DNA of 34,599 bases. Source: an uncultured Muribaculaceae bacterium (lineage in GTDB: Bacteria > Bacteroidota > Bacteroidia > Bacteroidales > Muribaculaceae). The stretch covers positions 1-34,599 of the forward strand of contig CAJUBL010000031.1 of the NCBI GenBank assembly GCA_910584665.1. Reading direction: 5' to 3'. Below, piece after piece: positions 1 to 7,821 of the stretch. The notes beneath the pieces were generated by a model. It did no database searches and was not told the origin of the DNA. It saw only the letters and a program-made list of their open reading frames with translations. Both the position numbers and the translations under genes were made by a program. Position 1 is the first letter of the stretch. Every line of letters begins with the position of its first letter.

Positions 1-488
1 ACACGTGTCATGGGGCGGAACGCTGCCATAGACGAGAAATTGACTATAGCTCCACGACCGGCCTCGACCATCGGTCTGAGGAAGACCTGGGTCGGCAGTA
101 CGGTACCGGTGAGATTAAGATTGAGCACACGTTCAAACTGGGCCACATCCACGTCAAAGAAATTGCCTGTAGGAGCAATCGTAGCCCCCGGCATATTGCC
201 CCCGGCGGCATTGAGCAGTGCGTCAACCTTGCCATAGGCGACAAGAATATCTTTCAGATTCTGTTCCAGTACAGTTTCATCAAGCACATCGGTCGTAAGG
301 AACATAGCCTCGCCGCCATTCGATCTTATTCCGCTGACTATGGCATTTCCCTCGTCAGCGCGGCGGCCCATGATTACAACCCTGGCTCCCTCTCCGGCCA
401 GGTAACGTGCGATACATGCGCCCAGCACGCCTGTTCCGCCGGTGATCACAACCACGCGGCCATCAACAGAAAAAAGCTGATTCTTCAT
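1..488 (-). CDS. SDR-family oxidoreductase, putative D-mannonate oxidoreductase (fructuronate reductase), partial
   Basis: The 162 codons seen here are the N-terminal part of a short-chain dehydrogenase; the C-terminus lies beyond base 1. ATG at 488 gives MKNQLFSVDGRVVVITGGTG. Seen: the Rossmann dinucleotide motif TGGTGVLG near residues 17-24, the SDR motif NAAGG near residue 98, NLTGT near 130, and NFSSMAA with the catalytic-region serine near 156. The YxxxK motif is off the window. The gene follows uxuA by only 10 bases on the same strand. In Bacteroidales hexuronate operons an SDR enzyme commonly performs the NADH-dependent fructuronate/mannonate step in place of the unrelated UxuB. That substrate assignment rests on position, while SDR membership is clear from motifs. 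It would act in the cytoplasm. Confidence 0.85.
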   Translation of the reverse strand, partial: MKNQLFSVDGRVVVITGGTGVLGACIARYLAGEGARVVIMGRRADEGNAIVSGIRSNGGEAMFLTTDVLDETVLEQNLKDILVAYGKVDALLNAAGGNMPGATIAPTGNFFDVDVAQFERVLNLNLTGTVLPTQVFLRPMVEAGRGAIVNFSSMAAFRPMTR

Positions 489-498
489 CTCTATCCGA

Positions 499-1692
499 TT
501 AATTTTGTTTATTATTTTCTTCCTGTATCTCGCGGTCGACAGTAGCCATCACCCCCTCGACCTGTCCCAAGGCAAGCATACGTCCATGGAACGAGTAGCC
601 CGCATTGTAACCCATTTTCTCGTCTCCGAGCATAAGCGGCGCATGGTCGACACGCATAGGCAGGCCCGGATTGATATGCTCGAACGTGCGCACAAGTGAT
701 ATTATATCGGCGCGGCCGCCCAGGTGTGGAGCTTCCTTGAAGTCACCGTTGGGCAGCACCTGACAGCTGCGCAGGTGCACGAACCACGTGCGGTGAGCAA
801 ATCTGCGGGCCATTTCGGGAACATCGTTATGTGCCCCGGCGCTAAGCGAACCGGCACAGAATGTCAGGCCATTGTGCCTGTTGTCGACAGCATTGTACAG
901 CCACTCCACATCATTGGCACAGGTGATAATACGTGGCAGTCCGAGCACCGGGAACGGCGGATCGTCAGGGTGGACACACATGTTGATGTCATACTCGTCA
1001 CATACATCCATGATGGCCGACAGGAAATAACGCATATTCTCCCTGAGTGCAGCCTCATCGATCCCTTTGTACAGGGCAAGGAGATCACGGAACTTCTGCA
1101 CCGGCGAGTCATCATCCTCGCTGATATTTCCTCCCACAAAGCCCTGCGTCTTCACAATGATATTGTCGACGAGCCGCTGTTCACCCTCAGTTGTCATGGT
1201 CTCACGCAGTTTGTCTGCACGCTCCAGTGTGGCGGCGTCATAGTCCTCACGGGCACCCTCGCGTCTGAGTATATATATATCAAAGTAAGCGAACTCGCCA
1301 CGGTTGAAGTACAGATTGGACGTGCCGTCTCCGTTCGGATAATCAAGGTCGGTACGGGCCCAGTCGAGTACAGGCATGAAATTGTAGCACACGGTTCTGA
1401 CTCCGGCGCGGCCGAGCGCTGCCAGCGATCGGCGGTACCGTTCTATCAGCTCGTCACGGTCCGGTCCGGCATATTTGATCGACTCACTCACAGGCAGACT
1501 TTCCACAACCGACCATCTCAGGCCGTGCGACTCGATATACTCCTTCATCCTGTTGACCTCTCCGTCGGTCCACTCCACGCCGGCCGGCAGGTGGTGGAGC
1601 GAAGTCACTATACCCTCCACGCCTATCTGACGCAGCATGTCAAGGGTTATCTTGTCATTGGGTCCGAACCAACGCCATGTTTTCTCCATCAT
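499..1692 (-). CDS. uxuA: Mannonate dehydratase
   Basis: Predicted cytoplasmic enzyme of 397 residues that dehydrates D-mannonate to 2-keto-3-deoxy-D-gluconate. The length matches the roughly 390-400 of the UxuA family. The start MEKTWRWFGPNDKITL and the next segment IGVEGIVTSLHHLPAGVEW are characteristic of UxuA, and the HPDDPPFPVLGLPRI segment near residue 240 carries metal-binding-type His and Asp residues of this xylose-isomerase-like barrel. The C-terminal segment MRVDHAPLMLGDE is also typical. Two adjacent ATG codons (1692 and 1689) make the first residue uncertain by one. It sits 20 bases downstream of uxaC in the same operon. The intermediate step linking UxaC to UxuA would come from the neighbouring SDR. 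Confidence 0.97.
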   Translation of the reverse strand: MMEKTWRWFGPNDKITLDMLRQIGVEGIVTSLHHLPAGVEWTDGEVNRMKEYIESHGLRWSVVESLPVSESIKYAGPDRDELIERYRRSLAALGRAGVRTVCYNFMPVLDWARTDLDYPNGDGTSNLYFNRGEFAYFDIYILRREGAREDYDAATLERADKLRETMTTEGEQRLVDNIIVKTQGFVGGNISEDDDSPVQKFRDLLALYKGIDEAALRENMRYFLSAIMDVCDEYDINMCVHPDDPPFPVLGLPRIITCANDVEWLYNAVDNRHNGLTFCAGSLSAGAHNDVPEMARRFAHRTWFVHLRSCQVLPNGDFKEAPHLGGRADIISLVRTFEHINPGLPMRVDHAPLMLGDEKMGYNAGYSFHGRMLALGQVEGVMATVDREIQEENNKQN

Positions 1693-1712
1693 AATCTATA
1701 TATCTGTTTAGT

Positions 1713-3119
1713 TTAGAATCCGAAATAGTTTTTAGCATTATTGTAACAGATGTCACGGACCATCGCTTCTACACGTTCCATCTGCGACTCGGGGATGAGT
1801 CCCTGTTCGACATCATTGCCCAAGATGTCACACAGCAGGCGGCGGAAGTAGTCGTGACGCGTGTATGACACGAACGAGCGCGAGTCTGTAAGCATTCCCA
1901 CGAAGCGGCTCAGCAGTCCCTGCATTGACAGCGCCTCCATCTGTGCTCTCATGCCGGCCAGCTGATCGTTGAACCACCATGCTGCTCCCATCTGTATCTT
2001 GCCCGGGATCCTGCCGTCCTGGAAGTTAGCGGTCATAGCGGCCACCCATGTGTTGTCCGACGGATTGATATTATACAGAATAGTCTTTGCCAGAGATCCT
2101 TCGCTATCGAGTGCGTTCAGTATCGAGGCTATGGCTTCCGCGGCTCTCCAGTCGCTGATGGTGTCAAAACCGGTGTCGGGCCCGAGCGAGGCAAATGCCC
2201 GGCTGTTGACATTACGCATGGGCCCGAAATGGAACTGCTGTACCCACCCGGCGCGGGCGTTCATACGGCAGAGGTCTGTAAGCAGGCGTGTGTTGAACTC
2301 GTCAGCCTCGTCCGGTGTTAGTTCCTGACCGCCGAGCATCCTGCGCATGAGTGTGTCGGCCCGCTCCTCACTGCAGGGGCTCCAGGGCACACGTCCCAGG
2401 CCGTGGTCGGCGACACTGCACCCTTGGGACGCGAAGTAGTCATGACGCTTCTGCAAGGCCTCTGTCAGTGTGCGGTAACCGGTGATCTCTACTCCGGCCG
2501 CAGCCGAGAGACGTCCGATGTATTCCTGGTATACCGGCAGCCGACAGCCGGCCATCGCTTTGTCGGGACGCCAGGCCGGGTAGACTTTCACGGCAAAATC
2601 AGATTCGGCGATCATCCTGTGCCACTCCAGTGTATCGACCGGATCGTCGGTCGTGCATACGACCTCTACATTATATTTCAGCATGAGTCCGCGGGCGGTC
2701 ATTCCGGGGCCGGCAAGCATACGGTTACACTCGTCGAATATCTCGTCGGCAGTTTCCGGTGTGAGCGGAGTGTCGATGCCGAAAGCCGTTTTCAGTTCCA
2801 TTGCAGTCCAGTGGTACAACGGATTGCGCATGGTGTAAGGTACTGTTTCGGCCCATTTTCTGAACTTCTCCCGAGGCGACGCGTCGCCGGTGATATATTT
2901 CTCGTCGACACCATTGGCTCTCATTGAACGCCACTTGTAGTGGTCGCCAGACAGCCATAGCTCGGTAATATCGGCAAAGCGGTGATCCCGGGCTATAAGT
3001 TCGGGCGAAAGGTGACAGTGATAGTCGATGACGGGCATTTTTGATGCATGCCGGTGATACAGCCTGCGGGCTGTATCGCTATGAAGCATGAAATCATCGT
3101 GTATGAATGGTTTGTCCAT
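1713..3119 (-). CDS. uxaC: Glucuronate isomerase (uronate isomerase)
   Basis: Predicted 468-residue cytoplasmic isomerase converting D-glucuronate to D-fructuronate and D-galacturonate to D-tagaturonate, first step of the hexuronate route. The length equals that of the family (about 470). Seen: the N-terminal DYHCHLSPE motif with His34 and His36, the expected metal ligands of the amidohydrolase-like barrel; ADITELWLSGDHYKWRSMR, a hallmark UxaC segment; VCTTDDPVDTLEWH near residue 211; and HFGPMRNVN around residue 297. It begins 18 bases downstream of the transporter gene and is followed 20 bases later by uxuA, so it is the second gene of the operon. No internal defect is visible. Confidence 0.97.
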   Translation of the reverse strand: MDKPFIHDDFMLHSDTARRLYHRHASKMPVIDYHCHLSPELIARDHRFADITELWLSGDHYKWRSMRANGVDEKYITGDASPREKFRKWAETVPYTMRNPLYHWTAMELKTAFGIDTPLTPETADEIFDECNRMLAGPGMTARGLMLKYNVEVVCTTDDPVDTLEWHRMIAESDFAVKVYPAWRPDKAMAGCRLPVYQEYIGRLSAAAGVEITGYRTLTEALQKRHDYFASQGCSVADHGLGRVPWSPCSEERADTLMRRMLGGQELTPDEADEFNTRLLTDLCRMNARAGWVQQFHFGPMRNVNSRAFASLGPDTGFDTISDWRAAEAIASILNALDSEGSLAKTILYNINPSDNTWVAAMTANFQDGRIPGKIQMGAAWWFNDQLAGMRAQMEALSMQGLLSRFVGMLTDSRSFVSYTRHDYFRRLLCDILGNDVEQGLIPESQMERVEAMVRDICYNNAKNYFGF

Positions 3120-3137
3120 ATTCTCGGTGTGTTTATG

Positions 3138-4625
3138 TTATAGTTTTACAAGTTTATACCTGGGTACAAGCAGTTTCATCAGGATCCAGCTTACGAGATA
3201 GGCGACACTGGCGGCAATGAACACGATCATGTATCCGGCCTGTTTTCCCTCGAAACCCATAAAATGCATCTGCACCTCATCGGCATATGTGAACAGCTCG
3301 CCGGCACCGTAATTGGACATGAAACTGCCCAGTCCCGATGCCAGTCCGGCCGCACCGGTCACCGTGGCTACCACAGCCTTGGGGAACATGTCGCTCACCA
3401 CGTTATAGACATTGGCGCTCCAGCTCTGGTGAGCGGCGGCCATTATACCTATAATTATCACGGGGAACCACATGGACACCCGTCCTAATGGCATAACCCC
3501 GAATCCCAACAGCGGGAACAGTGCGAAAATCAGCATTGCCTTCATTCGGCCGGAGTATGGATTCAGTCTGTTGCGGTTGATAAAGAACGTGGGAAGATAG
3601 CTTCCGGCAAGCGAGAGCATCGAGATGAGATAGATGGTAAACACTGCAAGCATTCCCTCGGTCGATGACGTAGGATAGCCGTAAACCTCGCTCACGAATG
3701 CCGGGGCCCAGAACAGAAGGAACCACCACACGGAGTCGGGAAGGAAACGGCCGAATATCACAGCCCATGTCTGTCTGAAACTGAAAGCCTTAAACAGGCC
3801 TACTCTGGCATCCTGAGGTTCCTGCTCTGCTGTGAAATCCGTTTTTTCTGCCACTGCGTCACAGGCATTGTCCTGCTCTATATAGGCCAGCTCGGCGGCG
3901 TTGACCCTTCTGTTTTCGCGTGGACGGCGGTAAACGAATATCCATACACCCATCCACAGGTATCCGAGAATGCCGATGATGAAGAACGACATCTCCCAGC
4001 CGTAGCAGGCGGCGATCACCGGTATGGTGAAAGGAGCCAGCAGAGCTCCGATCTGGGATCCGGAGTTGAACACACCGGTGGCAAATCCACGGTCTTTCTT
4101 CGGGAAATACTCGGCCACGGCCTTGATAGAGCAGGGGAAATTGCCCGCCTCGCCGAGAGAAAGCACCACTCGGGCTATCATGAACAGCCATACACTCGTG
4201 GAGGTGACTGTCAATGCTATGGCAGGAACGGCGGCCATCGACGACTCCAGATGCTCCCGGGCTCCGGCAAACGACCATATCCAGTCGCCGGTAACAAATC
4301 CGTTTGTCAGTATTCCGCATACCGTGTGAATACATGCGCCTGTCGACCATACGAAAATAGCGATGAGATATCCCTTTTTTGTACCCATCCTGTCGACGAG
4401 TCTGCCGGCAAGCAGCATCGCTACGGCATAGACAATTGAAAATACTCCCGTAAGCATGCCATAGTCGGCATCGGTCCAGTGAAACTCGGGTGCTATGAAG
4501 TTTTTCCAGGTAAGCGACAGTACCTGACGGTCAAGATAATTGATCACGAGCGCAAAAAACAGCATGGCGCATATCACCCAGCGGTAATTGGTCATACGTT
4601 GCCCCGTTGCATTGATTGGATTCAT
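3138..4625 (-). CDS. MFS hexuronate transporter (ExuT-like, anion:cation symporter family)
   Basis: Inner-membrane protein of 495 residues with about 12 hydrophobic segments, first gene of the hexuronate operon. The N-terminal stretch ALVINYLDRQVLSLTW is the diagnostic start of the anion:cation symporter (ACS) branch of the major facilitator superfamily, which includes ExuT. RLVDRMGTKKG near residue 77 is the cytoplasmic loop 2-3 motif and LSLGEAGNFPCSIKAVAEYF is the family's loop 4-5 motif. The charged region near residues 230-275 is the central cytoplasmic loop. Direct coupling to uxaC and uxuA supports glucuronate and/or galacturonate as substrate, but the exact sugar cannot be read from sequence. 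An alternative start at Met11 is possible. The only clear promoter of the operon lies just upstream. Confidence 0.9.
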   Translation of the reverse strand: MNPINATGQRMTNYRWVICAMLFFALVINYLDRQVLSLTWKNFIAPEFHWTDADYGMLTGVFSIVYAVAMLLAGRLVDRMGTKKGYLIAIFVWSTGACIHTVCGILTNGFVTGDWIWSFAGAREHLESSMAAVPAIALTVTSTSVWLFMIARVVLSLGEAGNFPCSIKAVAEYFPKKDRGFATGVFNSGSQIGALLAPFTIPVIAACYGWEMSFFIIGILGYLWMGVWIFVYRRPRENRRVNAAELAYIEQDNACDAVAEKTDFTAEQEPQDARVGLFKAFSFRQTWAVIFGRFLPDSVWWFLLFWAPAFVSEVYGYPTSSTEGMLAVFTIYLISMLSLAGSYLPTFFINRNRLNPYSGRMKAMLIFALFPLLGFGVMPLGRVSMWFPVIIIGIMAAAHQSWSANVYNVVSDMFPKAVVATVTGAAGLASGLGSFMSNYGAGELFTYADEVQMHFMGFEGKQAGYMIVFIAASVAYLVSWILMKLLVPRYKLVKL

Positions 4626-4657
4626 GATATAGATAATAATATGTGGTTTTTATACGA

Positions 4658-4688
4658 CAAAGTTAACCAACAGGTCTCACTTGTGCAA
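4658..4688 (-). promoter_or_regulatory. Bacteroidota promoter of the hexuronate operon
   Basis: On the minus strand TTG (4686-4688) is followed after 20 bases by TAACTTTG (4658-4665), a perfect match to the Bacteroidota -33/-7 arrangement (TTTG-N19-21-TAnnTTTG). It points at the transporter gene start at 4625, giving a leader of roughly 25 bases. A 12-base palindrome (ACTTGTGCAAGT, 4679-4690) overlaps the -33 box and is a possible operator. Confidence 0.75.
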
Positions 4689-4729
4689 GTCATATCATGT
4701 ATACTCCTTCGGTTTTTCCATGCCACACC

Positions 4730-4758
4730 TTGTTTTTAAAAAATTTTGCATAACTTCG
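4730..4758 (+). promoter_or_regulatory. Bacteroidota promoter of the DUF6056/glycosyltransferase pair
   Basis: TTG (4730-4732), an 18-base spacer, then TAACTTCG (4751-4758), one base off the TAnnTTTG -7 consensus. A start of transcription near 4764 would leave almost no leader before an ATG at 4772, which argues for translation from 4784 or 4793. The element diverges from the hexuronate promoter. Confidence 0.55.
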
Positions 4759-4771
4759 CGCTGATTGAATT

Positions 4772-6313
4772 ATGCAGTATGTCATGAAAATTATGAATAA
4801 GTCAATACTTCCGCTCGCTCTGATGCTGACGGTTATCGCCGTCGGTTCGGGAGTGCTTGACTACTTCGTTCCGGTCATGGGTGACGATCTCATGTTCCGG
4901 AACACGCTCGGACTCGACGGATATACTTACCCGGACCGCAGTACGCTGTCGTTTATTCTCGGGCACTACACGGGGTGTAACGGTCGTTTCTTCGACTTCA
5001 TGGGTCCGGTTGTACTCAACCTTTTTCCGCGAGCGGTCTCGTCGGCGGTCATGGGCTGTATGGTGGCATTGTTCTTCTGCAGTGTGATCCGTCTTGCCTG
5101 TATACAGCCTCGCCGGCATATTGCGTTCTGTTCTCTGGTCATGCTGATTACATTAGCCGTTATGCCCTGGTGGGACGCGATGTTTCTCCGTGTGTGCCAG
5201 TTCAACTACATGTGGGGCACCGCTTTCTGCCTGTTGTTCATATACTCTTTTTTCAGAGATCGGAGTAAGAATGTCTCGGTCTGCCGGCTCTTGTTGCTTT
5301 TTATGCTGGGATTTTTCGCCGGCAGTTCTCACGAGCAGACCGGAGTGGCGCTGAGCCTTACGATGGCTGTCTGGATTGTCACTGTCGACGGACGGCGTTC
5401 TGTGAATCTCCGCCGGAAATATCTAATGGCCGGCCTCCTTGCCGGCACTCTGTTCGTAACAGCCTCTCCGGCACTGTGGGATCGGACAGGAGAATCAGTT
5501 CCGGGCGAACCGATCCCTTCCATACTGATTACCACATATCCTGTGCTGCTGTTGTTATACGGCATCGTCATGCTGTCCGTGACGACACCTCGCGGACGAG
5601 CCTGTCTCTCAGCATTGTTTCACAGTGACTGGATTGTAATAGCCGTCTCAGCCACAGCGGCGGCATTGATCGGTCTGGTGAGCGGCATTCCCGGACGTAC
5701 CGGTTTCTATAGCGAAGCCTGTGCTGTCATCGCAATCGCCAGGATGGTTCAAGGCTATGGATGGCACTTCGGAAAATCCCGTGCTGTTAACGCTACGGTA
5801 TACATTGTCTCGCTCACACTCATTACAATGCACTTCGCAGTATCCATACAATGGCAGAGAATCATGCACCGTGAGTCCGAGGAGGTCAGACAGGCTTACA
5901 TCGCATCGTCCGACGGCATCGTCTGTCATGACACCACCGATCGTCTTGACGTTCCGTTCCTGACACTTTACCGGGTGAAAGGCGTGGCCGACGCCGATGA
6001 TGTGTGGAATCTGCATGCCGTTGAGACGGCCTACGGACGGCCCGGAAAGACTCCGGCCGTAATTCCCTCCGGCTTCGGCGGGTATCTCGGTTCATTCACC
6101 GACTCCATCTCGATCGGACAGGTCACCCTCTACACCGCCAGGCCTCGGCACATGGTCATCACTGCCGATGACCTCATGCTTCAATATTATCCCGGACCAT
6201 CTCCACGCGTCGTCACTCCGGTTCTGCGGAGTGACGGCCGCGAAATCTGGATCGCCACACCTCGCGTAAGGGATCCCGGAGACTATTCACTGCCAGTAAA
6301 GTCAGTACTATGA
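4772..6313 (+). CDS. DUF6056-family polytopic membrane protein
   Basis: 513-residue inner-membrane protein with about nine or ten hydrophobic segments over residues 10-340 and a more polar C-terminal part (about 370-513). An acidic GDDLMFRN motif follows the first membrane segment, as in DUF6056 and GT-C-like lipid-linked sugar transferases, where acidic residues in the first extracytoplasmic loop are catalytic. A conserved-looking SSHEQTG lies near residue 188. The next gene, a polyprenyl-phosphate sugar transferase, starts inside its stop codon (ATGA at 6310-6313), so the two are translationally coupled. The inference is that the glycosyltransferase loads a lipid carrier and this protein uses or flips it. 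In-frame ATGs at 4784 and 4793 are plausible true starts because the promoter sits so close. The family assignment is from appearance only. Confidence 0.7.
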   Translation: MQYVMKIMNKSILPLALMLTVIAVGSGVLDYFVPVMGDDLMFRNTLGLDGYTYPDRSTLSFILGHYTGCNGRFFDFMGPVVLNLFPRAVSSAVMGCMVALFFCSVIRLACIQPRRHIAFCSLVMLITLAVMPWWDAMFLRVCQFNYMWGTAFCLLFIYSFFRDRSKNVSVCRLLLLFMLGFFAGSSHEQTGVALSLTMAVWIVTVDGRRSVNLRRKYLMAGLLAGTLFVTASPALWDRTGESVPGEPIPSILITTYPVLLLLYGIVMLSVTTPRGRACLSALFHSDWIVIAVSATAAALIGLVSGIPGRTGFYSEACAVIAIARMVQGYGWHFGKSRAVNATVYIVSLTLITMHFAVSIQWQRIMHRESEEVRQAYIASSDGIVCHDTTDRLDVPFLTLYRVKGVADADDVWNLHAVETAYGRPGKTPAVIPSGFGGYLGSFTDSISIGQVTLYTARPRHMVITADDLMLQYYPGPSPRVVTPVLRSDGREIWIATPRVRDPGDYSLPVKSVL

Positions 6314-7272
6314 AAAAGATATCGATCATAATACCCGTTTTCAACGAAGCTTCCGGTCTCCAGAAACTTCGTGCGGCTCTATGTCCGCTCATAGACAACA
6401 GTCTTACCGATACCCCTTACGGCTGGGAGGTCATATTCATAAATGACGGCAGCCGCGACACCTCGCTAAGTATCATGCAGGAGATACATGCCGCCGATCC
6501 GCGTTTCTGTTACATCGACTTGTCGCGTAACTTCGGCAAGGAGAACGCCATGCTTGCCGGTCTCGACCACGCGTGTGGCGATGCGGTGGTTATCATGGAT
6601 GCCGATCTTCAGCACCCTGTCAGAGTGATTCCTCAGATGATACGGCAATGGGAGGACGGCTTTCAGGATGTGTACGGACGCAGATACGAACGTGCCGGCG
6701 AGTCGTTCGCAAGGAAAACATTAACACGGCTGTACTATTACATCCTGCAGCGGTCGGCCCGCATCGATATTCTTCCCGATGTAGGTGATTTCAGGCTCCT
6801 TGACCGTGCTTGCGTGAATGCTCTTCGTCAGTTGCGTGAGACCCAGCGCTACTCCAAAGGGCTGTTCAGCTGGATAGGATTCAGCAAGAAAGAGGTTCCG
6901 TTCGAGGTCGACGAACGCGCCGCCGGTCGCTCGTCATTCAGCTATGCTGCGCTGTTCAACCTCGCCATCGAGGGTGTCACAAGTTTTACGACTGCCCCTC
7001 TGCGCATCGCCTCGGTCGTAGGCATACTCACCGCTGTCTGTGCGATCATCTACCTCCTGTACATACTCGTGCGCACTATGCTCTACGGTGATCCCGTAGC
7101 GGGCTATCCCACCATCATGTGCGTCATGCTTTTCCTAGGCGGGTGCCAGCTCATAGCTCTCGGTATAATAGGCGAATACATCTCCCGCATCTTCAATGAA
7201 TGCAAGCGTCGTCCCGCATATATCATAAATACTGTAAACGGCCATGCCGGTGATAATCATAGTATGTTATAA
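6310..7272 (+). CDS. Family 2 glycosyltransferase, GtrB/DPM1-like (polyprenyl-phosphate sugar transferase)
   Basis: 320-residue membrane-anchored glycosyltransferase. Residues 1-230 form a GT-A fold: the start KKISIIIPVFNEASG, FINDGSRDTS near residue 44, NFGKENAMLAGLDHACGD, and the metal-binding DAD at residues 97-99 within VVIMDADLQHP, all typical of DPM1, GtrB and Bactoprenol glucosyltransferases. Two C-terminal membrane helices (about 232-258 and 265-292) are followed by a short basic cytoplasmic tail, the GtrB topology. Such enzymes transfer glucose or another hexose from a nucleotide sugar to undecaprenyl phosphate on the cytoplasmic face. The 4-base overlap with the DUF6056 gene suggests a two-gene glycan-modification unit. 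The sugar cannot be determined. Confidence 0.88.
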   Translation: MKKISIIIPVFNEASGLQKLRAALCPLIDNSLTDTPYGWEVIFINDGSRDTSLSIMQEIHAADPRFCYIDLSRNFGKENAMLAGLDHACGDAVVIMDADLQHPVRVIPQMIRQWEDGFQDVYGRRYERAGESFARKTLTRLYYYILQRSARIDILPDVGDFRLLDRACVNALRQLRETQRYSKGLFSWIGFSKKEVPFEVDERAAGRSSFSYAALFNLAIEGVTSFTTAPLRIASVVGILTAVCAIIYLLYILVRTMLYGDPVAGYPTIMCVMLFLGGCQLIALGIIGEYISRIFNECKRRPAYIINTVNGHAGDNHSML

Positions 7273-7372
7273 ATATGCCCTAAAATACTGTAAATCTATA
7301 TGTTATAGCTTCTGAGAGATAAAATTAAAGATTTTTTTCAGTAATTGAGTCGATAATATCAATAATGTTTTA

Positions 7373-7423
7373 TAACTTTGTGCCCTGAAAGTGCGGCAGT
7401 TTCGAAGAAATTGCTTAACTTTG
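7373..7423 (+). promoter_or_regulatory. Candidate promoter -7 boxes upstream of acpP
   Basis: Two exact TAnnTTTG boxes, both TAACTTTG, lie at 7373-7380 and 7416-7423 in the 194-base gap before acpP. The second would give a leader of about 37 bases, ending in an A/T-rich stretch before the ATG at 7467. Neither has a clear TTTG at the ideal -33 spacing, so which one is used is unresolved. Confidence 0.5.
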
Positions 7424-7466
7424 CAACGCAAAAATTGGAATTACTAATTATAAAACTTTAATCATT

Positions 7467-7703
7467 ATGTCAGAAATCGCATCACGTGTTAAAGCTATCA
7501 TCGTTGACAAGCTTGGCGTAGACGAGAATCAGGTAACCGAAACCGCAGCTTTCACCACCGACCTCGGTGCAGACAGCCTTGACACTGTCGAGCTCATCAT
7601 GGAGTTTGAGAAGGAATTCAACATCACAATCCCCGACGATAAGGCCGAGGGTATCGCCACTGTAGGCGACGCTATTGCCTACATCGAGGCCGCACAGGCT
7701 TAA
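7467..7703 (+). CDS. acpP: Acyl carrier protein
   Basis: 78-residue acidic protein that carries growing fatty-acyl chains as thioesters on a 4'-phosphopantetheine arm. The attachment site is Ser37 in the DLGADSLDTVEL motif; the start MSEIASRVKAIIVDKLGV and the helix III region FNITIPDDKAEGIATVGDAI are standard for bacterial AcpP. The length is that of the family (77-80). It is followed after 118 bases by fabF, the usual Bacteroidales order. The coding strand is rich in preferred codons, as expected for a highly expressed gene. Confidence 0.99.
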   Translation: MSEIASRVKAIIVDKLGVDENQVTETAAFTTDLGADSLDTVELIMEFEKEFNITIPDDKAEGIATVGDAIAYIEAAQA

Positions 7704-7721
7704 TACAGCCCCCCATCTTTG

Positions 7722-7768
7722 TCACTCTTGACCATACCGGACCCTGACCGTCCGCCAGTCGAGAGTGA
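7722..7768 (+). terminator. Two-tier hairpin between acpP and fabF
   Basis: TCACTCTTGAC (7722-7732) pairs with GTCGAGAGTGA (7758-7768) through 11 pairs, one of them G-U. A nested stem CGGAC (7738-7742) with GTCCG (7750-7754) sits inside, and a T-rich stretch including TTTT follows at 7774-7777. This looks like an attenuating terminator that would let acpP mRNA exceed fabF mRNA; the functional role is inference. Confidence 0.55.
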
Positions 7769-7821
7769 TAATGTTTTAATTGAGACACTCATTCCCCAAT
7801 ATATACTTAATACATAACATA

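Noticed and set aside
724..1716. 330-codon open frame on the plus strand opposite uxuA
   Set aside because: It mirrors uxuA, which has clear family motifs and proper operon spacing; the plus-strand translation shows no recognisable domain and results from high GC on the opposite strand.
7780..7821. TTG start extending fabF by 14 residues
   Set aside because: The extra residues do not match FabF proteins, and ATG 7822 begins exactly at the conserved N-terminus.
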